From assembly GCA_018402155.1 (NCBI GenBank), contig JAGYJG010000001.1, positions 1,407,001 to 1,471,000 on the forward strand: a DNA stretch of 64,000 bases, read 5' to 3'. Every line of letters starts with the position of its first letter. Position 1 is the first letter of the stretch. Below are positions 46,001 through 55,467 of the stretch, in pieces. The translations under genes and the position numbers were made by a program. This DNA is from Bacteroidia bacterium (lineage in GTDB: Bacteria; Bacteroidota; Bacteroidia; NS11-12g; UBA9320). Under the pieces are notes generated by a model. The model worked only from the letters and a program-made list of their open reading frames with translations. It made no database searches and was not told where the DNA came from.

Positions 46001-46832
46001 CTTCAAGCACGGTATCGCGCTCTATGACAACTTCATTTCTCTCTATAGAAACAACTTCACCTGTGTCTTCATCTACAAAATCTTCTATCCAAGACCGTAA
46101 AACTCTTGCCGCTAATCTACGTCCAAGGACTTTCTTAAGACCAGCTTTTGTAACTTTAATCTCTTCGGCTAACCCAAATAAATCTAAAATATCTTTGTCT
46201 GTTTCGTAACCAATGGCTCTTAGGAGTGTTGTTACGGGAAATTTCTTTTTTCGGTCTATGTATGCATACATGACGTTGTTTACGTCAGTAGCAAACTCAA
46301 TCCAGCTGCCCTTAAATGGTATAATACGCGCAGAATATAATTTTGTTCCGTTAGTATGGTAACTCTGACCAAAAAACACCCCCGGTGAACGATGGAGTTG
46401 AGATACAATAACCCTTTCAGCTCCGTTTATAATGAAGGAGCCTGTCGGTGTCATATAAGGAAGTGTACCCAGATAGACATCCTGCACAACCGTCTCAAAG
46501 TCTTCATGCTCTGCGTCGTTACAGCTAAGTTTCAATTTAGCTTTCAGAGGAACAGCGTGTGTCAATCCTCGTTCAATACACTCCTGTATGGTGTACCTCG
46601 GCGGATCTACAAAGTAGTCAAGAAATTCTAGGACAAAAATGTTTCTGGTATCAGTGATTGGAAAATTCTCACTAAAAACCTTAAACAATCCCTCAAATTT
46701 TCGGTCTTCAGAGGAGGTCTGAAGCTGGAAGAACTCTTGAAAAGACTTCAACTGCACATCCAAGAAATCTGGGTAATCAATCACCTTAGCGATTCTCCCG
46801 AAATCTATTCTTTCGTTATATTTTGATGACAA
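43026..46832 (-). CDS. rpoB: RNA polymerase subunit beta
   Basis: 1,268 residues, full length. The rifampicin-pocket segment '[20 protein letters not shown]' with 'SALGPGG' (~465-492) carries the residues usual in sensitive enzymes at the Asp, His, Arg and Ser positions. Other core motifs include '[11 protein letters not shown]' and '[12 protein letters not shown]'. The gene lies between rplL and rpoC with a hairpin in the rplL-rpoB gap, so its level is probably tuned by partial termination. Confidence 0.98.
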   Translation of the reverse strand: MSSKYNERIDFGRIAKVIDYPDFLDVQLKSFQEFFQLQTSSEDRKFEGLFKVFSENFPITDTRNIFVLEFLDYFVDPPRYTIQECIERGLTHAVPLKAKLKLSCNDAEHEDFETVVQDVYLGTLPYMTPTGSFIINGAERVIVSQLHRSPGVFFGQSYHTNGTKLYSARIIPFKGSWIEFATDVNNVMYAYIDRKKKFPVTTLLRAIGYETDKDILDLFGLAEEIKVTKAGLKKVLGRRLAARVLRSWIEDFVDEDTGEVVSIERNEVVIERDTVLEADHISEVIDSGVKTIILSKENDDKNDFQIILNTLQKDTSNSGKEAVEHIYRQLRNTDPPDEETARGIIERLFFSDKRYDLGEVGRYRINKKLELSIDSEIRVLTNEDIISIIQYLIELVNSRTDVDDIDHLSNRRVRTVGEQLYNQFGVGLARMARTIRERMNIRDNEVFTPTDLVNARTLSSVINSFFGTNQLSQFMDQTNPLAEITHKRRMSALGPGGLSRERAGFEVRDVHYTHYGRLCTIETPEGPNIGLISSLCVHAKINNLGFIETPYRKVENGKIKVNEEVVYLSAEEEDNNVIAQANSPFDKEGNLTNELVKARFEGDFPIEDRNKINYMDVAPNQIVSIAASLIPFLEHDDANRALMGSNMQRQAVPIMNPEAPIVGTGLEAQVAKDSRTQLLAEGTGTVEYVDADEIRIKYDLTDDDMLASFIGDTKTYYLTKFRRTNQNMTVNLRPIVLKGDKVKEGQVLSEGYGTQGGELALGRNLKVAFMPWQGYNFEDAIVISEKVVKEDYFTSIHITEHDVEVRDTKRGIEELTNDIPNVSEEATKDLDENGLVRVGARIKEGDILIGKITPKGESEPSPEEKLLRAIFGDKAGDVKDASLKATPSKEGVVVAKQLFVRRKKDRANKADDKTRLTKLENAHFSELDQLRALLLEKLYKVVSGKTSAGVQNVYYEDVIPKGSKFTLKNLATIDFATVSYNNWTSDADRNDLIVKILVNYKAKHTEISTTYKREQFTISVGDELPTGILKLAKIYLAKKRKLKVGDKMAGRHGNKGIVAKIVPEEDMPYLEDGTPVEIVLNPLGVPSRMNLGQIYETVLGWAGQELGLNFATPIFDGATEQDIDNKIAEANLPQFGSAQLYNGLTGEKFHQKTTVGIMYMLKLGHMVDDKMHSRSIGPYSLITQQPLGGKAQFGGQRFGEMEVWALEAFGAANILREILTVKSDDIVGRAKTYEAIVKGDNMVEPGLPESFNVLLHELRGLGIEITFD

Positions 46833-46884
46833 GGTTATTTAAATGTTTATTGTTAACGGAAAATAAAAAAATTTTAAAACACCA

Positions 46885-46912
46885 AAAGACCCACTGAAAA
46901 TCAGGGGTCTTT
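46885..46912 (-). terminator. Attenuator-like hairpin between rplL and rpoB
   Basis: Stem AAAGACCC (46885-46892) / GGGTCTTT (46905-46912), extended inside by CTGA/TCAG with one bulged base. On the - strand T-rich sequence follows after a few bases (TTGGTGTTTTAAAATTTTTTT, partly quoted). This is the place of the known partial terminator in other bacteria. Confidence 0.7.
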
Positions 46913-46933
46913 CGATGGGTTTAATGTTATAAA

Positions 46934-47311
46934 TTACTTAAGTTCAACTTCAGCTCCTGCTTCTTCTAAGGCGGATTTCAAAGCTTCTGCTTCATCTTTA
47001 GAAACATTTTCTTTTACCTCTTTTGGAGCAGAATCTACTAGTTCTTTTGCTTCTTTTAGTCCCAAACCGGTCAATGTTTTTACAGCTTTAACCACGTTTA
47101 GTTTTGAAGCACCTGCAGCTTTCAGAATAACAGTAAACTCTGTTTGCTCTTCTACCGCTGAATCACCATCTGCCGCTGGTCCTGCTGCTACTGCAACTGG
47201 AGCTGCCGCTGGTTCAATACCGTACTCTTCCTTTAGGATCGTTGCCAATTCGTTTACATCTTTCACTGAAAGATTAACCAATTCTTCTGCTAATTTTTTA
47301 ATGTCAGCCAT
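46934..47311 (-). CDS. rplL: Ribosomal protein bL12 (L7/L12)
   Basis: 125 residues, full length. N-terminal dimerisation helix region (1-~35), a short Ala/Gly hinge (~36-52), and the conserved C-terminal domain with '[29 protein letters not shown]' (given here as a region, ~70-98). It forms the ribosomal stalk that recruits translation factors. It follows rplJ by 36 bp. Confidence 0.97.
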   Translation of the reverse strand: MADIKKLAEELVNLSVKDVNELATILKEEYGIEPAAAPVAVAAGPAADGDSAVEEQTEFTVILKAAGASKLNVVKAVKTLTGLGLKEAKELVDSAPKEVKENVSKDEAEALKSALEEAGAEVELK

Positions 47312-47347
47312 TTTTTCTTTTGTTTAAATTTTTGTTTGTGTAATAAA

Positions 47348-47869
47348 TTAATTTTCTCTTTCTGCCAATGTCTTAAGCAACCCTGCAATAGTATTTCCAC
47401 CCGATTGTAGAGCAGATATCACATTTGTTGCCGGAGAACGAAGCAGTCCGATGATTTCTCCAACGAGTTCTTCTTTTGACTTCAAATCTACTAGGGCTCC
47501 TAGTTGATCATCGCCAATGAATACGTCAGAATCGATGTATGCACCTTTAAGTAACGGTCTATCGCTTTTTTTTCGGAACTCTTTTATAGCGATAGCAGGT
47601 GCTTTAGGATTGGAAGCAAATAAGAGTGCCGTAGTGCCTTTTAACGTGTCTTTGAGCTCTCCCCATTCAGTTCCGCTCTTTTCCAATGCTTTGTGCACAA
47701 AAGTATTTTTGATTACTTGCATTTTGACCCCGTTTTTATGCAATAACTTTCTAAGGTTATTGTTCGAGTTCGCTGTTAACTTTGAACTATCCGTTACGTA
47801 AACGTACTGGTATTCTTTTAAGTTAGCTACTAACTCATCTATTATTGTATCTTTTTCAATTTTATTCAT
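47348..47869 (-). CDS. rplJ: Ribosomal protein uL10
   Basis: 173 residues, normal length. 'LRKLLHKNGVKMQVIKNT' (~39-56) is the rRNA-binding part; the C-terminal helix that binds bL12 dimers is at ~145-173. It sits between rplA and rplL in the usual order. Confidence 0.96.
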   Translation of the reverse strand: MNKIEKDTIIDELVANLKEYQYVYVTDSSKLTANSNNNLRKLLHKNGVKMQVIKNTFVHKALEKSGTEWGELKDTLKGTTALLFASNPKAPAIAIKEFRKKSDRPLLKGAYIDSDVFIGDDQLGALVDLKSKEELVGEIIGLLRSPATNVISALQSGGNTIAGLLKTLAEREN

Positions 47870-47890
47870 CGCTGTACCTTTTTTAGTTGA

Positions 47891-48586
47891 TTATACAGTT
47901 AATGCTTTTGTATCTACCTTTATGCCTGGGCTCATGGTACTAGATACAGTAATACTCTGAAAATACACACCCTTTGAAGCACTTGGCTTTAACCTGTTCA
48001 AAGTGTCTATAAGTTCCTTTGCGTTCTCATAAATTTTATCCGCATCAAAAGAGACCTTACCTACACTTGTATGTATAATCCCTGTCTTGTCCACTTTAAA
48101 ATCTATCTTACCAGCTTTAATATCAGTTACGGCCTTCCCTATTTCCATGGTTACCGTGCCACTCTTTGGGTTTGGCATTAAATTTCTAGGGCCTAAAACA
48201 CGACCAAGTCTGCCTATTTTTCCCATAACAGCTGGCATAGTGATAATAACATCAATGTCTAACCACCCTCCTTCGATTTTAGATACATAATCATCAAGAC
48301 CTACGTGATCTGCGCCCGCATCTCTGGCCTCCTGCTCCTTGTCTGGCGTTACTAGAGCTAAAACACGAACTTCTTTACCAATACCGTGGGGCAAAGAAGT
48401 AGTACCCCTTACCATTTGATTTGCCTGTCTAGGATCCACTCCTAACTTTACATCTACATCTACAGAAGAGTCAAACGTGGTAGAAGTAATTTTCTTTACT
48501 ACGTCACACGCTTCCCTAAGACTGTAGAGAGTGTCCTTGTCATACTTAGACAAAGCCTCTTTCCTTTTCTTTGTTAATTTTCCCAT
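47891..48586 (-). CDS. rplA: Ribosomal protein uL1
   Basis: 231 residues. Typical motifs '[22 protein letters not shown]', quoted in part, and '[20 protein letters not shown]' in the second domain. It binds 23S rRNA at the E-site stalk and in other bacteria represses its own operon. It follows rplK by 18 bp. Confidence 0.97.
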   Translation of the reverse strand: MGKLTKKRKEALSKYDKDTLYSLREACDVVKKITSTTFDSSVDVDVKLGVDPRQANQMVRGTTSLPHGIGKEVRVLALVTPDKEQEARDAGADHVGLDDYVSKIEGGWLDIDVIITMPAVMGKIGRLGRVLGPRNLMPNPKSGTVTMEIGKAVTDIKAGKIDFKVDKTGIIHTSVGKVSFDADKIYENAKELIDTLNRLKPSASKGVYFQSITVSSTMSPGIKVDTKALTV

Positions 48587-48604
48587 TTTGTTTGTTCGAT
48601 AATT

Positions 48605-49048
48605 TTAGTTATCTGCCGGAAACTGTCCGGTCACAGTTACACCCATACTTCGTGCAGTACCCGCTACCATTTTCATTGCAGAATTGATAGACATTGCATT
48701 TAAGTCAGACATTTTATCTTCAGCAATTAGCTTTACTTGTTCCCAAGAAATCTTCGCAACCTTCACTCTATTAGGCTCAGCTGAACCACTTTTCTTTTTT
48801 GCTGCCTCCAATATTTGAGATGCAGCAGGAGGAGTTTTAATAATGAAATCAAATGAATTGTCTTGAAAAACAGTGATCACTACTGGAAGTATTTTCCCAG
48901 CTTTATCTTGAGTTCTTCCATTGAACTGTTTACAGAAGTCCATAATGTTAACACCTTTAGCACCTAGTGCTGGACCAACTGGAGGTGCAGGATTTGCTGC
49001 TCCACCTTTCACCTGTAATTTTACGTATCCTTTTATTTGCTTAGCCAT
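48605..49048 (-). CDS. rplK: Ribosomal protein uL11
   Basis: 147 residues. N-terminal '[20 protein letters not shown]' contains the Pro-rich loop that contacts the GTPase centre; the C-terminal rRNA-binding domain covers ~75-147. It lies 5 bp after nusG. Confidence 0.97.
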   Translation of the reverse strand: MAKQIKGYVKLQVKGGAANPAPPVGPALGAKGVNIMDFCKQFNGRTQDKAGKILPVVITVFQDNSFDFIIKTPPAASQILEAAKKKSGSAEPNRVKVAKISWEQVKLIAEDKMSDLNAMSINSAMKMVAGTARSMGVTVTGQFPADN

Positions 49049-49053
49049 AAAGC

Positions 49054-49611
49054 TTATTCTTTTTCTACTTGTATATAATTTAACTCTAACGGCGTTTTCC
49101 TTCCGAAAATTTTCACCATTACTTTTAATTTTTTCTTCTCCTCATTCACCTCTTCAACCACACCACTAAATCCAGTAAACGGACCATCGGTAACTTTGAC
49201 AAACTCACCAATAATGTATGGATTTAATGCACTTTCTCCACCTTGATTACTATCATCGACTTGACCAAAAATACGGTTTACTTCAGTCTGTCGCATGGCA
49301 ACAGGCTCACCATCTTGGCCTAAAAATCCTACAACACCATTGACCGCTCTAATAGTAGGCACAACCTCACCAACCAAGTGAGCATTGATTAGAATGTAGC
49401 CAGGAAAATAACTTTTATCTCTCGAGGTTTTCTTACCATTTTTTATCTCATACACCTTTTGAGTAGGTATTAAAATCTCAGGCACAAATTTAGTAAGTTT
49501 AGCATGAGCAAGTTCAGACTCAATAATAGCCTTAACCTTCTTCTCTGAGCCACTTATAGCACGTACTACGTACCACTTAAACTCGTTTTCTACTTTTTCT
49601 TCGCTAGACAT
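49054..49611 (-). CDS. nusG: Transcription termination/antitermination factor NusG
   Basis: 185 residues. N-terminal NGN domain with '[15 protein letters not shown]' (~12) and 'FPGYILI'; C-terminal KOW domain with '[21 protein letters not shown]'-type sequence (~125-150). It joins RNA polymerase to ribosome or Rho. The gene lies 22 bp after secE and 5 bp before rplK. Confidence 0.96.
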   Translation of the reverse strand: MSSEEKVENEFKWYVVRAISGSEKKVKAIIESELAHAKLTKFVPEILIPTQKVYEIKNGKKTSRDKSYFPGYILINAHLVGEVVPTIRAVNGVVGFLGQDGEPVAMRQTEVNRIFGQVDDSNQGGESALNPYIIGEFVKVTDGPFTGFSGVVEEVNEEKKKLKVMVKIFGRKTPLELNYIQVEKE

Positions 49612-49633
49612 TACGCTGTGTTTGTACCCTTAA

Positions 49634-49828
49634 TTATTTTAAAAAACTGTAGAGAACATCCATAACTCCGCCAAATACTTTATCGATAAGTAATATGACA
49701 AGAGCAAAAATTAAGGAAGCAACCAGTACAATTACTGTACTACTCCTTAGCTCTGCCCATGTTGGCCAAGTCACCTTGTTTACCAACTCGTCAGTGGTTT
49801 CTTTCCAAATTTCTACTATCTTACTCAT
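49634..49828 (-). CDS. secE: Preprotein translocase subunit SecE
   Basis: 64 residues, the short single-span form. An amphipathic helix with 'ELVNKVTWPTWAEL' is followed by one membrane span ('VIVLVASLIFALVILLIDKVF', about 33-53). It is a part of SecYEG in the inner membrane. It lies between tRNA-Trp and nusG. Confidence 0.95.
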   Translation of the reverse strand: MSKIVEIWKETTDELVNKVTWPTWAELRSSTVIVLVASLIFALVILLIDKVFGGVMDVLYSFLK

Positions 49829-49842
49829 TTTATTTTTTATTG

Positions 49843-49916
49843 CACGGGTGGAGAGATTCGAACTCCCGACACCTGGTTTTGGAGACCAGTGCTCTGGCCA
49901 GCTGAGCTACACCCGT
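49843..49916 (-). tRNA. tRNA-Trp (CCA)
   Basis: Cloverleaf on the - strand: acceptor ACGGGTG/CACCCGT, D stem GCTC/GAGC, anticodon loop CTCCAAA with anticodon CCA, T loop TTCGAAT. The 3' CCA is not encoded. Confidence 0.95.
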
Positions 49917-49934
49917 TTGAGCCTTTAAATTATT

Positions 49935-51122
49935 TTACTCTATAACTTCAGTAACCTGACCAGCACCTACTGTTCTGCCACCTTCACGTATTGCGAATTT
50001 CAAACCTTTTTCCATCGCAACCGAGTTGATTAGAGTTACAGTAATACTTACGTTGTCGCCTGGCATTACCATTTCTGTTCCCTCAGGAAGCATGATTTCA
50101 CCTGTAACATCAGTAGTTCTGAAGTAAAACTGAGGTCTGTACTTATTGAAAAATGGAGTGTGACGTCCACCTTCTTCTTTAGAAAGCACATAAATCTCAG
50201 CATTAAATTTAGTATGTGGTTTTACTGACCCTGGAGCTATAATAACCATACCTCTCTTAATGTCAGTTTTCTCAATACCTCTCAATAATATACCAGCGTT
50301 GTCTCCTGCTTGACCTCTATCCAAAAGTTTTCTAAACATCTCAACACCCGTACACACAGATTTCATTCCCTCTGCGCCCATACCGATTATCTCAACTGGA
50401 TCAGACACATTGATAACTCCTCTTTCTATTCTTCCTGTAGCTACAGTACCACGGCCAGTAATCGAGAAAACATCCTCAACTGGCATTAGGAATGGTTGAT
50501 CTGTCAAACGTGGTGGAACTGGAATCCAAGAATCCACAGCATCCATCAACTCTTGAACAGTAGCAACCCACTTTTCTTCTCCGTTCAATGCACCAAGTGC
50601 AGAACCCTGAATAATAGGAGTATTATCCTCATCAAAATCATAGAAACCAAGAAGTTCTCTGATTTCTATTTCAACAAGTTCTAATAGCTCCTCATCGTCT
50701 ACCATATCTACTTTGTTCATAAACACTACCAATCTAGGCACTCCTACTTGTCTAGCAAGGAGGATATGTTCTTTGGTTTGTGGCATAGGGCCATCTGTAG
50801 CAGCAACCACTAATATCGCACCATCCATTTGCGCAGCACCCGTAACCATGTTTTTTACATAATCGGCGTGACCAGGACAATCTACGTGAGCGTAGTGCCT
50901 TGCATTTGTTTGATACTCAATGTGAGCTGTGTTAATGGTGATACCTCTTTCTTTTTCCTCTGGAGCAGAATCGATAGTACCAAAATCTGTTTTCTCTGCT
51001 AATCCTTGACTAGACAGTACAGAACTTATGGCAGCAGTTAAGGTAGTTTTACCGTGGTCTACGTGACCGATAGTTCCGATGTTTACGTGTTCTTTCGAAC
51101 GATCAAATTTTGCTTTTGACAT
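49935..51122 (-). CDS. tuf: Translation elongation factor EF-Tu
   Basis: 395 residues, full length. GTP-binding motifs: G-H-V-D-H-G-K-T (~18-25), D-C-P-G-H (~80-84) and N-K-V-D (~135-138). Domains II and III run from ~210 to the end. It delivers aminoacyl-tRNA to the ribosome. It lies between tRNA-Thr(GGT) and tRNA-Trp, the arrangement also known for tufB in other phyla. Confidence 0.98.
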   Translation of the reverse strand: MSKAKFDRSKEHVNIGTIGHVDHGKTTLTAAISSVLSSQGLAEKTDFGTIDSAPEEKERGITINTAHIEYQTNARHYAHVDCPGHADYVKNMVTGAAQMDGAILVVAATDGPMPQTKEHILLARQVGVPRLVVFMNKVDMVDDEELLELVEIEIRELLGFYDFDEDNTPIIQGSALGALNGEEKWVATVQELMDAVDSWIPVPPRLTDQPFLMPVEDVFSITGRGTVATGRIERGVINVSDPVEIIGMGAEGMKSVCTGVEMFRKLLDRGQAGDNAGILLRGIEKTDIKRGMVIIAPGSVKPHTKFNAEIYVLSKEEGGRHTPFFNKYRPQFYFRTTDVTGEIMLPEGTEMVMPGDNVSITVTLINSVAMEKGLKFAIREGGRTVGAGQVTEVIE

Positions 51123-51160
51123 GATTAAAATTAATTATTCTTTCTTTCTAATAATAAATG

Positions 51161-51235
51161 TGGAGCCAACGATGAGAATTGAACTCACGACCTCTTCCTT
51201 ACCAAGGAAACGCTCTACCCCTGAGCTACGTCGGC
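51161..51235 (-). tRNA. tRNA-Thr (GGT)
   Basis: Acceptor GCCGACG/CGTTGGC, D stem GCTC/GAGC, anticodon loop TTGGTAA. The 3' end encodes TCCA, so this is the only tRNA of the cluster with a genomic CCA. Confidence 0.95.
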
Positions 51236-51375
51236 TTATTTGCTTTCTTTTCACAAATAGTTTGTATCTTAAGGAGTAAAACAGTGAGTCGTTTGAAAAA
51301 CTTACCATCAACCCAAACTAAAAAACAACACCTTTTAAATGTTGCATACTTACAAGTTTTCACTCGAAAGCATTG

Positions 51376-51448
51376 AGCGGGAGACGAGGCTCGAACCCGC
51401 GACCTACAGCTTGGAAGGCTGTCGCTCTACCAACTGAGCTACTCCCGC
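51376..51448 (-). tRNA. tRNA-Gly (TCC)
   Basis: Acceptor GCGGGAG/CTCCCGC, anticodon stem ACAGC/GCTGT around loop CTTCCAA, T loop TTCGAGC. No encoded CCA. Confidence 0.95.
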
Positions 51449-51476
51449 ATACATATTACCTGCTTTTATATTTCTG

Positions 51477-51557
51477 TGGGGAGAGTAGGATTCGAACCTA
51501 CGTAGCCGAAGCAGCAGATTTACAGTCTGCCCCATTTGACCGCTCTGGTATCTCCCC
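51477..51557 (-). tRNA. tRNA-Tyr (GTA)
   Basis: Acceptor GGGGAGA/TCTCCCC, anticodon loop CTGTAAA, and a long variable arm as expected for bacterial tRNA-Tyr. No encoded CCA. Confidence 0.95.
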
Positions 51558-51565
51558 AAAATATG

Positions 51566-51638
51566 AGCCGCCTATTGGACTCGAACCAACGACCGGCTGA
51601 TTACAAATCAGCTGCTCTACCAACTGAGCTAAGGCGGC
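51566..51638 (-). tRNA. tRNA-Thr (TGT)
   Basis: Acceptor GCCGCCT/AGGCGGC, anticodon stem GCTGA/TCAGC around loop TTTGTAA. First tRNA of the cluster in transcription order; 75 bp after the promoter at 51713-51741. Confidence 0.95.
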
Positions 51639-51712
51639 AATATGTTTGAAAATCAACGGGTTATCTCAAAGAACTTAGTACTTTTTTATACCCCCGCCTA
51701 TTTCAAGGACGG

Positions 51713-51741
51713 CAAAGGTAACTATTTTTTGAAATGTACAA
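51713..51741 (-). promoter_or_regulatory. Promoter of the tRNA-tuf-secE operon
   Basis: On the - strand: TTG (51741-51739), 18-bp spacer, then TACCTTTG (51720-51713), an exact Bacteroidota TAnnTTTG box. Expected start of transcription near 51706. It lies in the 184-bp gap between hpf and tRNA-Thr. Confidence 0.75.
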
Positions 51742-51822
51742 GTGCTTTGGTTAAAAATAATTGTTTTTTTTGAATGCGTGGCTGAAGATTACAGAACAAC
51801 CCAATCCATTGGCAAAACTACC

Positions 51823-52122
51823 TTAGTGTTCTATCATTCTGCCTTTATACCGTTTTACTTGTACCGCAAGCGCATCTATTGCAATGTCTGCAGCCGCTTC
51901 AAACGTTAAGGCAGTTTCATTCTGTATAAAGGTATTGAGTTTAGCATTTACCTTTATCTCTATATGCTTATTTTCTTTGACAGAGGTATTCTCTACTTTT
52001 AAAAATACCTGTGCATCTATAATATCGTCATAAAATGTGTCTAGTTTATTTAACTTATGACTGATGTACTCTTTTAACTTGCGATCGGCTTTAAAATGAA
52101 TTGCTTGAATTTGAATGTCCAT
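51823..52122 (-). CDS. hpf: Ribosome hibernation promoting factor (short form)
   Basis: 99 residues. 'IQAIHFKADRKLKEYISHKLNKL' (beta-alpha start), 'IEIKVNAKLNTF' and 'AAADIAIDALAVQVKRYKGR' follow the HPF/RaiA family pattern. The length equals the short form without the dimerisation tail. It binds in the decoding channel of idle 70S ribosomes. It is 31 bp downstream of the xerC-like gene and probably shares a message with rpsU and xerC. Confidence 0.9.
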   Translation of the reverse strand: MDIQIQAIHFKADRKLKEYISHKLNKLDTFYDDIIDAQVFLKVENTSVKENKHIEIKVNAKLNTFIQNETALTFEAAADIAIDALAVQVKRYKGRMIEH

Positions 52123-52153
52123 GATTTATATTTTTTTAAAACGAAATTAAAGT

Positions 52154-53035
52154 CTAATCCGAAAATGGGTGAGAATCTCTGTATACCTCTTTTAGGCGAG
52201 CAATATCGTTGTGTGCATAAAGTTGTGTCGCACTTAAACTACCGTGCCCTAGCAACTCTTTTATGGCATTAATATCCGCTCCATTTTGCAACAAATGAGT
52301 CGCAAAACTATGCCGTAATATATGAGGGCTTTTCTTTTCTCCATACGTTTGATTTAATAAATCATTAACCAAGCTGTAAACCCATTTTTCTTTCAACTTC
52401 TTTCCGTCGAAAGTACAAAAAAAATATTCATTTTCAATACATTCTTGCTTTTTAAATAAAATAAACTCCTCAATAATACGCATCAATTCATTACTCATTG
52501 GCACTAAACGCTCTTTATTTCCCTTTCCAACCACCTTTACTTCTTTTCTGTTTAGGTCAAAATCTTTTTGTTGAAGCTGTATCAGTTCTGACCGCCTTAA
52601 ACCAGTGTGATAAAAGGTAGAAACAATTACAAAAGGCAGCATAGATTGAAAATCTACTGCCTTCTCTTCCAAGTTGTTCAATACTAGATTCATTTCTTTC
52701 ACCTTGATGTATGAGGGCAGTTTTCTTTTTACTTTGGGCAAATTGAGCTCAAGTGTAATTAGCTTATTTATTCGTTGAGTATCGTACAAATATTTGGCGT
52801 AGGTGCGAAGAGAACTAACCTTTCTCTGAACAGTTCGTTCCGTCTTGCCGGCTTGCAGAAGGCTTCTGATCCAAATACGAACCTGAGCAGAGTTTGGAAA
52901 CCAAGTATCATCAGCCGCAAACAAAAAATACTGCTCCACGTCCTTTAAGTACGCAACAGCAGTATTTTTGCTATAGTTTCGCTCTTTAAGCAAAAAACTA
53001 TAAAAGTTTTGTATGTGTGAGACATATTCACTCAT
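52154..53035 (-). CDS. xerC: Tyrosine recombinase XerC/XerD-type
   Basis: 293 residues. N-terminal core-binding domain (~5-90), catalytic domain with Arg147 (H-T-G-L-R-R-S-E), Lys171, His238-x-x-Arg241, His264 (L-G-H) and Tyr273. All six active-site residues are present. Size and placement between rpsU and hpf fit the chromosome dimer resolution enzyme of Bacteroidota rather than an integron or phage integrase. XerC versus XerD cannot be settled from this gene alone. Confidence 0.85.
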   Translation of the reverse strand: MSEYVSHIQNFYSFLLKERNYSKNTAVAYLKDVEQYFLFAADDTWFPNSAQVRIWIRSLLQAGKTERTVQRKVSSLRTYAKYLYDTQRINKLITLELNLPKVKRKLPSYIKVKEMNLVLNNLEEKAVDFQSMLPFVIVSTFYHTGLRRSELIQLQQKDFDLNRKEVKVVGKGNKERLVPMSNELMRIIEEFILFKKQECIENEYFFCTFDGKKLKEKWVYSLVNDLLNQTYGEKKSPHILRHSFATHLLQNGADINAIKELLGHGSLSATQLYAHNDIARLKEVYRDSHPFSD

Positions 53036-53094
53036 TTCTGTGAGTGGGCAATATACACTTTTCTTTGGAGAAAAGCTTGCACGTATATCTCTCG

Positions 53095-53286
53095 TTACTG
53101 TTTCGGATTATTAAGCGATTGCTTATATTTCGCTTTAATTATCAGCTTTCTTCTTTTTACTGAAGGCTTAATGAATTGTTGTCTTTCTCTAAGCTCTTTG
53201 ATAACCCCAGTTTTCTCAAATTTCTTCTTATACTTCTTTAGAGCCTTGTCTACAGTATCGTTTTCTTTTAGATTTATTAATAACAT
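53095..53286 (-). CDS. rpsU: Ribosomal protein bS21
   Basis: 63 residues, highly basic. 'DTVDKALKKYKKKFEKTGVIKELRER' (region ~10-35) and 'KPSVKRRK' are typical of S21. Start codon 11 bp after the expected transcription start of the promoter at 53304-53333. In Bacteroidota this gene often precedes xerC and hpf. Confidence 0.95.
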   Translation of the reverse strand: MLLINLKENDTVDKALKKYKKKFEKTGVIKELRERQQFIKPSVKRRKLIIKAKYKQSLNNPKQ

Positions 53287-53303
53287 TTTTTATAAAAGGT
53301 CTG

Positions 53304-53333
53304 CAAAATTAGTATTAAAATATTAAAATACAA
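53304..53333 (-). promoter_or_regulatory. Promoter of rpsU-xerC-hpf
   Basis: On the - strand: TTG (53333-53331), 19-bp spacer, TAATTTTG (53311-53304). Both boxes fit the Bacteroidota consensus exactly. Confidence 0.8.
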
Positions 53334-53337
53334 CTGG

Positions 53338-54477
53338 TCATTTCAATATTTGCCGTGATATTACGATTTTTTGAATTTCAGAGGTTCCTTCACCGATTGT
53401 ACAAAGTTTACTATCCCTATAAAATTTCTCTACTGGATAATCCTTTGTATAGCCATACCCGCCAAAAATCTGAATAGCCTCTGTGCTAGCTCGTACACAA
53501 ACTTCTGATGCATAGTACTTCGCCATTGCACTTTCTTTGGTCATTGGTAGACCTTCGTTTTTCAAAAAGCACGACTGATCTATGAGCAGTTGAGATGCCT
53601 CAATCTCCGTCGCCATATCAGCTAGCTTGAAACTTATTCCCTGAAAACTAGCGATTGGCTTGCCAAACTGCTCTCTCTCCTTACTGTATTTCAACGCTGC
53701 TTTGTACGCTCCTTTTGCTATACCCAAAGACAGTGCGGCAATGGATATGCGTCCCCCATCTAATATCTTCATCGCTTGTATGAAACCTTCTCCCTCTACT
53801 CCTATCAAATTATCGTCTGGCACAAAGCAATCTTCAAAAATCATTTCTGCTGTTTCTGAAGCACGCATTCCAAGCTTATTTTCTTTTTTTCCTCCCTTAA
53901 AACCTGTAGTTCCTTGCTCTACAATGAAGGCAGATATGCCCCTACTATCTAGAAGCTCCCCAGTACGGGCAAGAACAACAGCTATATCACCGGATATTCC
54001 GTGTGTTATCCAGTTTTTAGCCCCGTTTATGACCCAACCTCCATCTACTTTTTTGGCAACGGTTTTCATTCGAAGTGCATCACTCCCTGTGTTGGGCTCT
54101 GTGAGACCCCAAGCACCTAAATGCTCGCAGGTAGCAAGTTTTGGCAGGTACTTTTTCTTTTGTTCTTCATTACCGTGATACAATATATGCCCGGTGCACA
54201 ATGAGTTGTGTGCGGCAGTCGATAACCCAATAGATCCGCAAACTTGTGCTATTTCGTCTACAACAGCTGCGTACTCAAAATAACCAAGACCAGATCCTCC
54301 GTATTCTTCTGGAACCAAAATCCCCATAAATCCTTGTTCTCCCATTTGCCTAAAAAGTTCACGCGGAAAATGCTGTGCTTCATCCCACTCCATAACGTGG
54401 GGGCGCACATACTTTTCAGCAAAATCACGTGCCGATTGTCTGATCATTTCTTGGGTATCTGTTTTATTGAAATTCAT
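53338..54477 (-). CDS. Acyl-CoA dehydrogenase (short/medium-chain type)
   Basis: 379 residues from the ATG at 54477; an upstream ATG at 54510 would add 11 residues. Family blocks: 'GIPVPEEYGG'-like '[19 protein letters not shown]' (~48-66), '[17 protein letters not shown]' (FAD/substrate), 'KNWITHG', '[21 protein letters not shown]' and the C-terminal 'IGEGTSEIQ' with probable catalytic Glu363. It oxidises acyl-CoA to enoyl-CoA with electron transfer to ETF. Chain-length preference cannot be read from sequence. It is a single gene, with no beta-oxidation partners in the window. Confidence 0.93.
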   Translation of the reverse strand: MNFNKTDTQEMIRQSARDFAEKYVRPHVMEWDEAQHFPRELFRQMGEQGFMGILVPEEYGGSGLGYFEYAAVVDEIAQVCGSIGLSTAAHNSLCTGHILYHGNEEQKKKYLPKLATCEHLGAWGLTEPNTGSDALRMKTVAKKVDGGWVINGAKNWITHGISGDIAVVLARTGELLDSRGISAFIVEQGTTGFKGGKKENKLGMRASETAEMIFEDCFVPDDNLIGVEGEGFIQAMKILDGGRISIAALSLGIAKGAYKAALKYSKEREQFGKPIASFQGISFKLADMATEIEASQLLIDQSCFLKNEGLPMTKESAMAKYYASEVCVRASTEAIQIFGGYGYTKDYPVEKFYRDSKLCTIGEGTSEIQKIVISRQILK

Positions 54478-54539
54478 TGCTTTTATTATTGCTTTTATTT
54501 TCTGGTGCAAGTATACGCAGACTTCAACCCAGTAAAAAG

Positions 54540-55397
54540 TTAGTTTAAGTCTAAATAGGGTAACAACTTTGTTAAATCCTTGTTTTTAAAAAAATGTAAC
54601 GCTTTGAATTCTTCTAAATTTTGGAATCCACTATGTTGGTCACGGTAACTGACCACGGCCTTCACCTCATCGAAACCTAAATACGGGTGAGCAAGCAACT
54701 GCTTAAAACTAGCATTATTGACATTAATCTTTTTTATCCCTAGCCCATACTCAAACATATCTGCTATATCTTGGGCACTTTCGGGGCGCATTTTATACAC
54801 TTCTAACAGCTGCTCTTTAGCCATATACCCGCCTAGTTTGTCTCTGTAAGCTACCAACTGTTTGGCATAAAAATCTCCAATACCAGGCAGCGCTCTGAAT
54901 TCTGCCTCACTCATGCCATTTATATTGAGCCCACTTGGCCGTTTATATTCCTCTTTCCGTTCATTGGGACTCTGCTCCCAGTTTGATTTATCCTTTTCTA
55001 TAACGTCTGGCAAATCGATGTAGTCTTTTAGTTTGGCATACACTTTTTCGTTTACCGCATACATCTTGGCAATATCTCTTTTGGTTTTAAAACTACCCCC
55101 TGCATTTCTGTATTTAACCACTCCTCTAGCCACATAGGCTGGCACTCCCTTTTGTGTCAACTCATTTTCGCTATCCTTGTTTGGATCAAATTTTTGTATT
55201 GATACAGCTTCTTTTTTTGTAGCATCTGTTTTGGAGTATGAAGCATACCGCTGTTCCTTCTCAGCGGCAAAGGCACTGTCTACCTCCATCCTAAATGCTT
55301 TTAGGGATTGCTCGTCTATCTGTGAGATTGAAGAAACTGTGGTATTTTTCCAATAGTAATACCCTGAAACAAAAAACAAACAAAAGAGGAGAAACAT
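54540..55397 (-). CDS. Membrane-anchored helix-hairpin-helix protein (ComEA-like)
   Basis: 285 residues. One N-terminal membrane span (1-~17), a polar linker, then three helix-hairpin-helix-type repeats at ~75-130, ~150-210 and ~220-285; the second reads '[25 protein letters not shown]'-like, with the L-P-G-I-G turn. Such domains bind DNA without sequence preference. The ComEA family takes up DNA in the periplasm, though the triple-repeat Bacteroidota form is poorly defined. The ATG lies in the loop of a strong hairpin (55383-55411), so initiation may be controlled or the hairpin may serve as terminator of the upstream gene. Confidence 0.8.
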   Translation of the reverse strand: MFLLFCLFFVSGYYYWKNTTVSSISQIDEQSLKAFRMEVDSAFAAEKEQRYASYSKTDATKKEAVSIQKFDPNKDSENELTQKGVPAYVARGVVKYRNAGGSFKTKRDIAKMYAVNEKVYAKLKDYIDLPDVIEKDKSNWEQSPNERKEEYKRPSGLNINGMSEAEFRALPGIGDFYAKQLVAYRDKLGGYMAKEQLLEVYKMRPESAQDIADMFEYGLGIKKINVNNASFKQLLAHPYLGFDEVKAVVSYRDQHSGFQNLEEFKALHFFKNKDLTKLLPYLDLN

Positions 55398-55411
55398 AAG
55401 TCCTCCTCTTT
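55383..55411 (-). terminator. Hairpin between alpha-oxoamine synthase and HhH genes, enclosing a start codon
   Basis: Stem AAAGAGGAG (55383-55391) / CTCCTCTTT (55403-55411), 11-base loop holding the CAT of the downstream gene (55395-55397). On the - strand a T-rich run follows (TGTTTGTTTTTTG), so it looks like an intrinsic terminator of the gene at 55468. Confidence 0.6.
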
Positions 55412-55467
55412 CAAAATTAGATATTTCTAGATATGCTATTAGTTTTTTGATAACCTAGTTCCTAGTA

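Noticed and set aside
38851-46631. Numerous + strand ORFs of 60-144 codons opposite rpoC and rpoB
   Set aside because: Shadow frames of strongly conserved genes; no signals or family features of their own.
51079-51600. Small + strand ORFs across the tRNA cluster
   Set aside because: They read the antisense of tRNA genes and give the familiar false peptides with R-G-S-N-P-R-P or R-I-R-T-Y; the tRNA cloverleaves explain the region.
52154-53035. The tyrosine recombinase as the integrase of the cassette array
   Set aside because: It lies 19 kb away among housekeeping genes, has normal Xer length and lacks any sign of the extra IntI-specific region.
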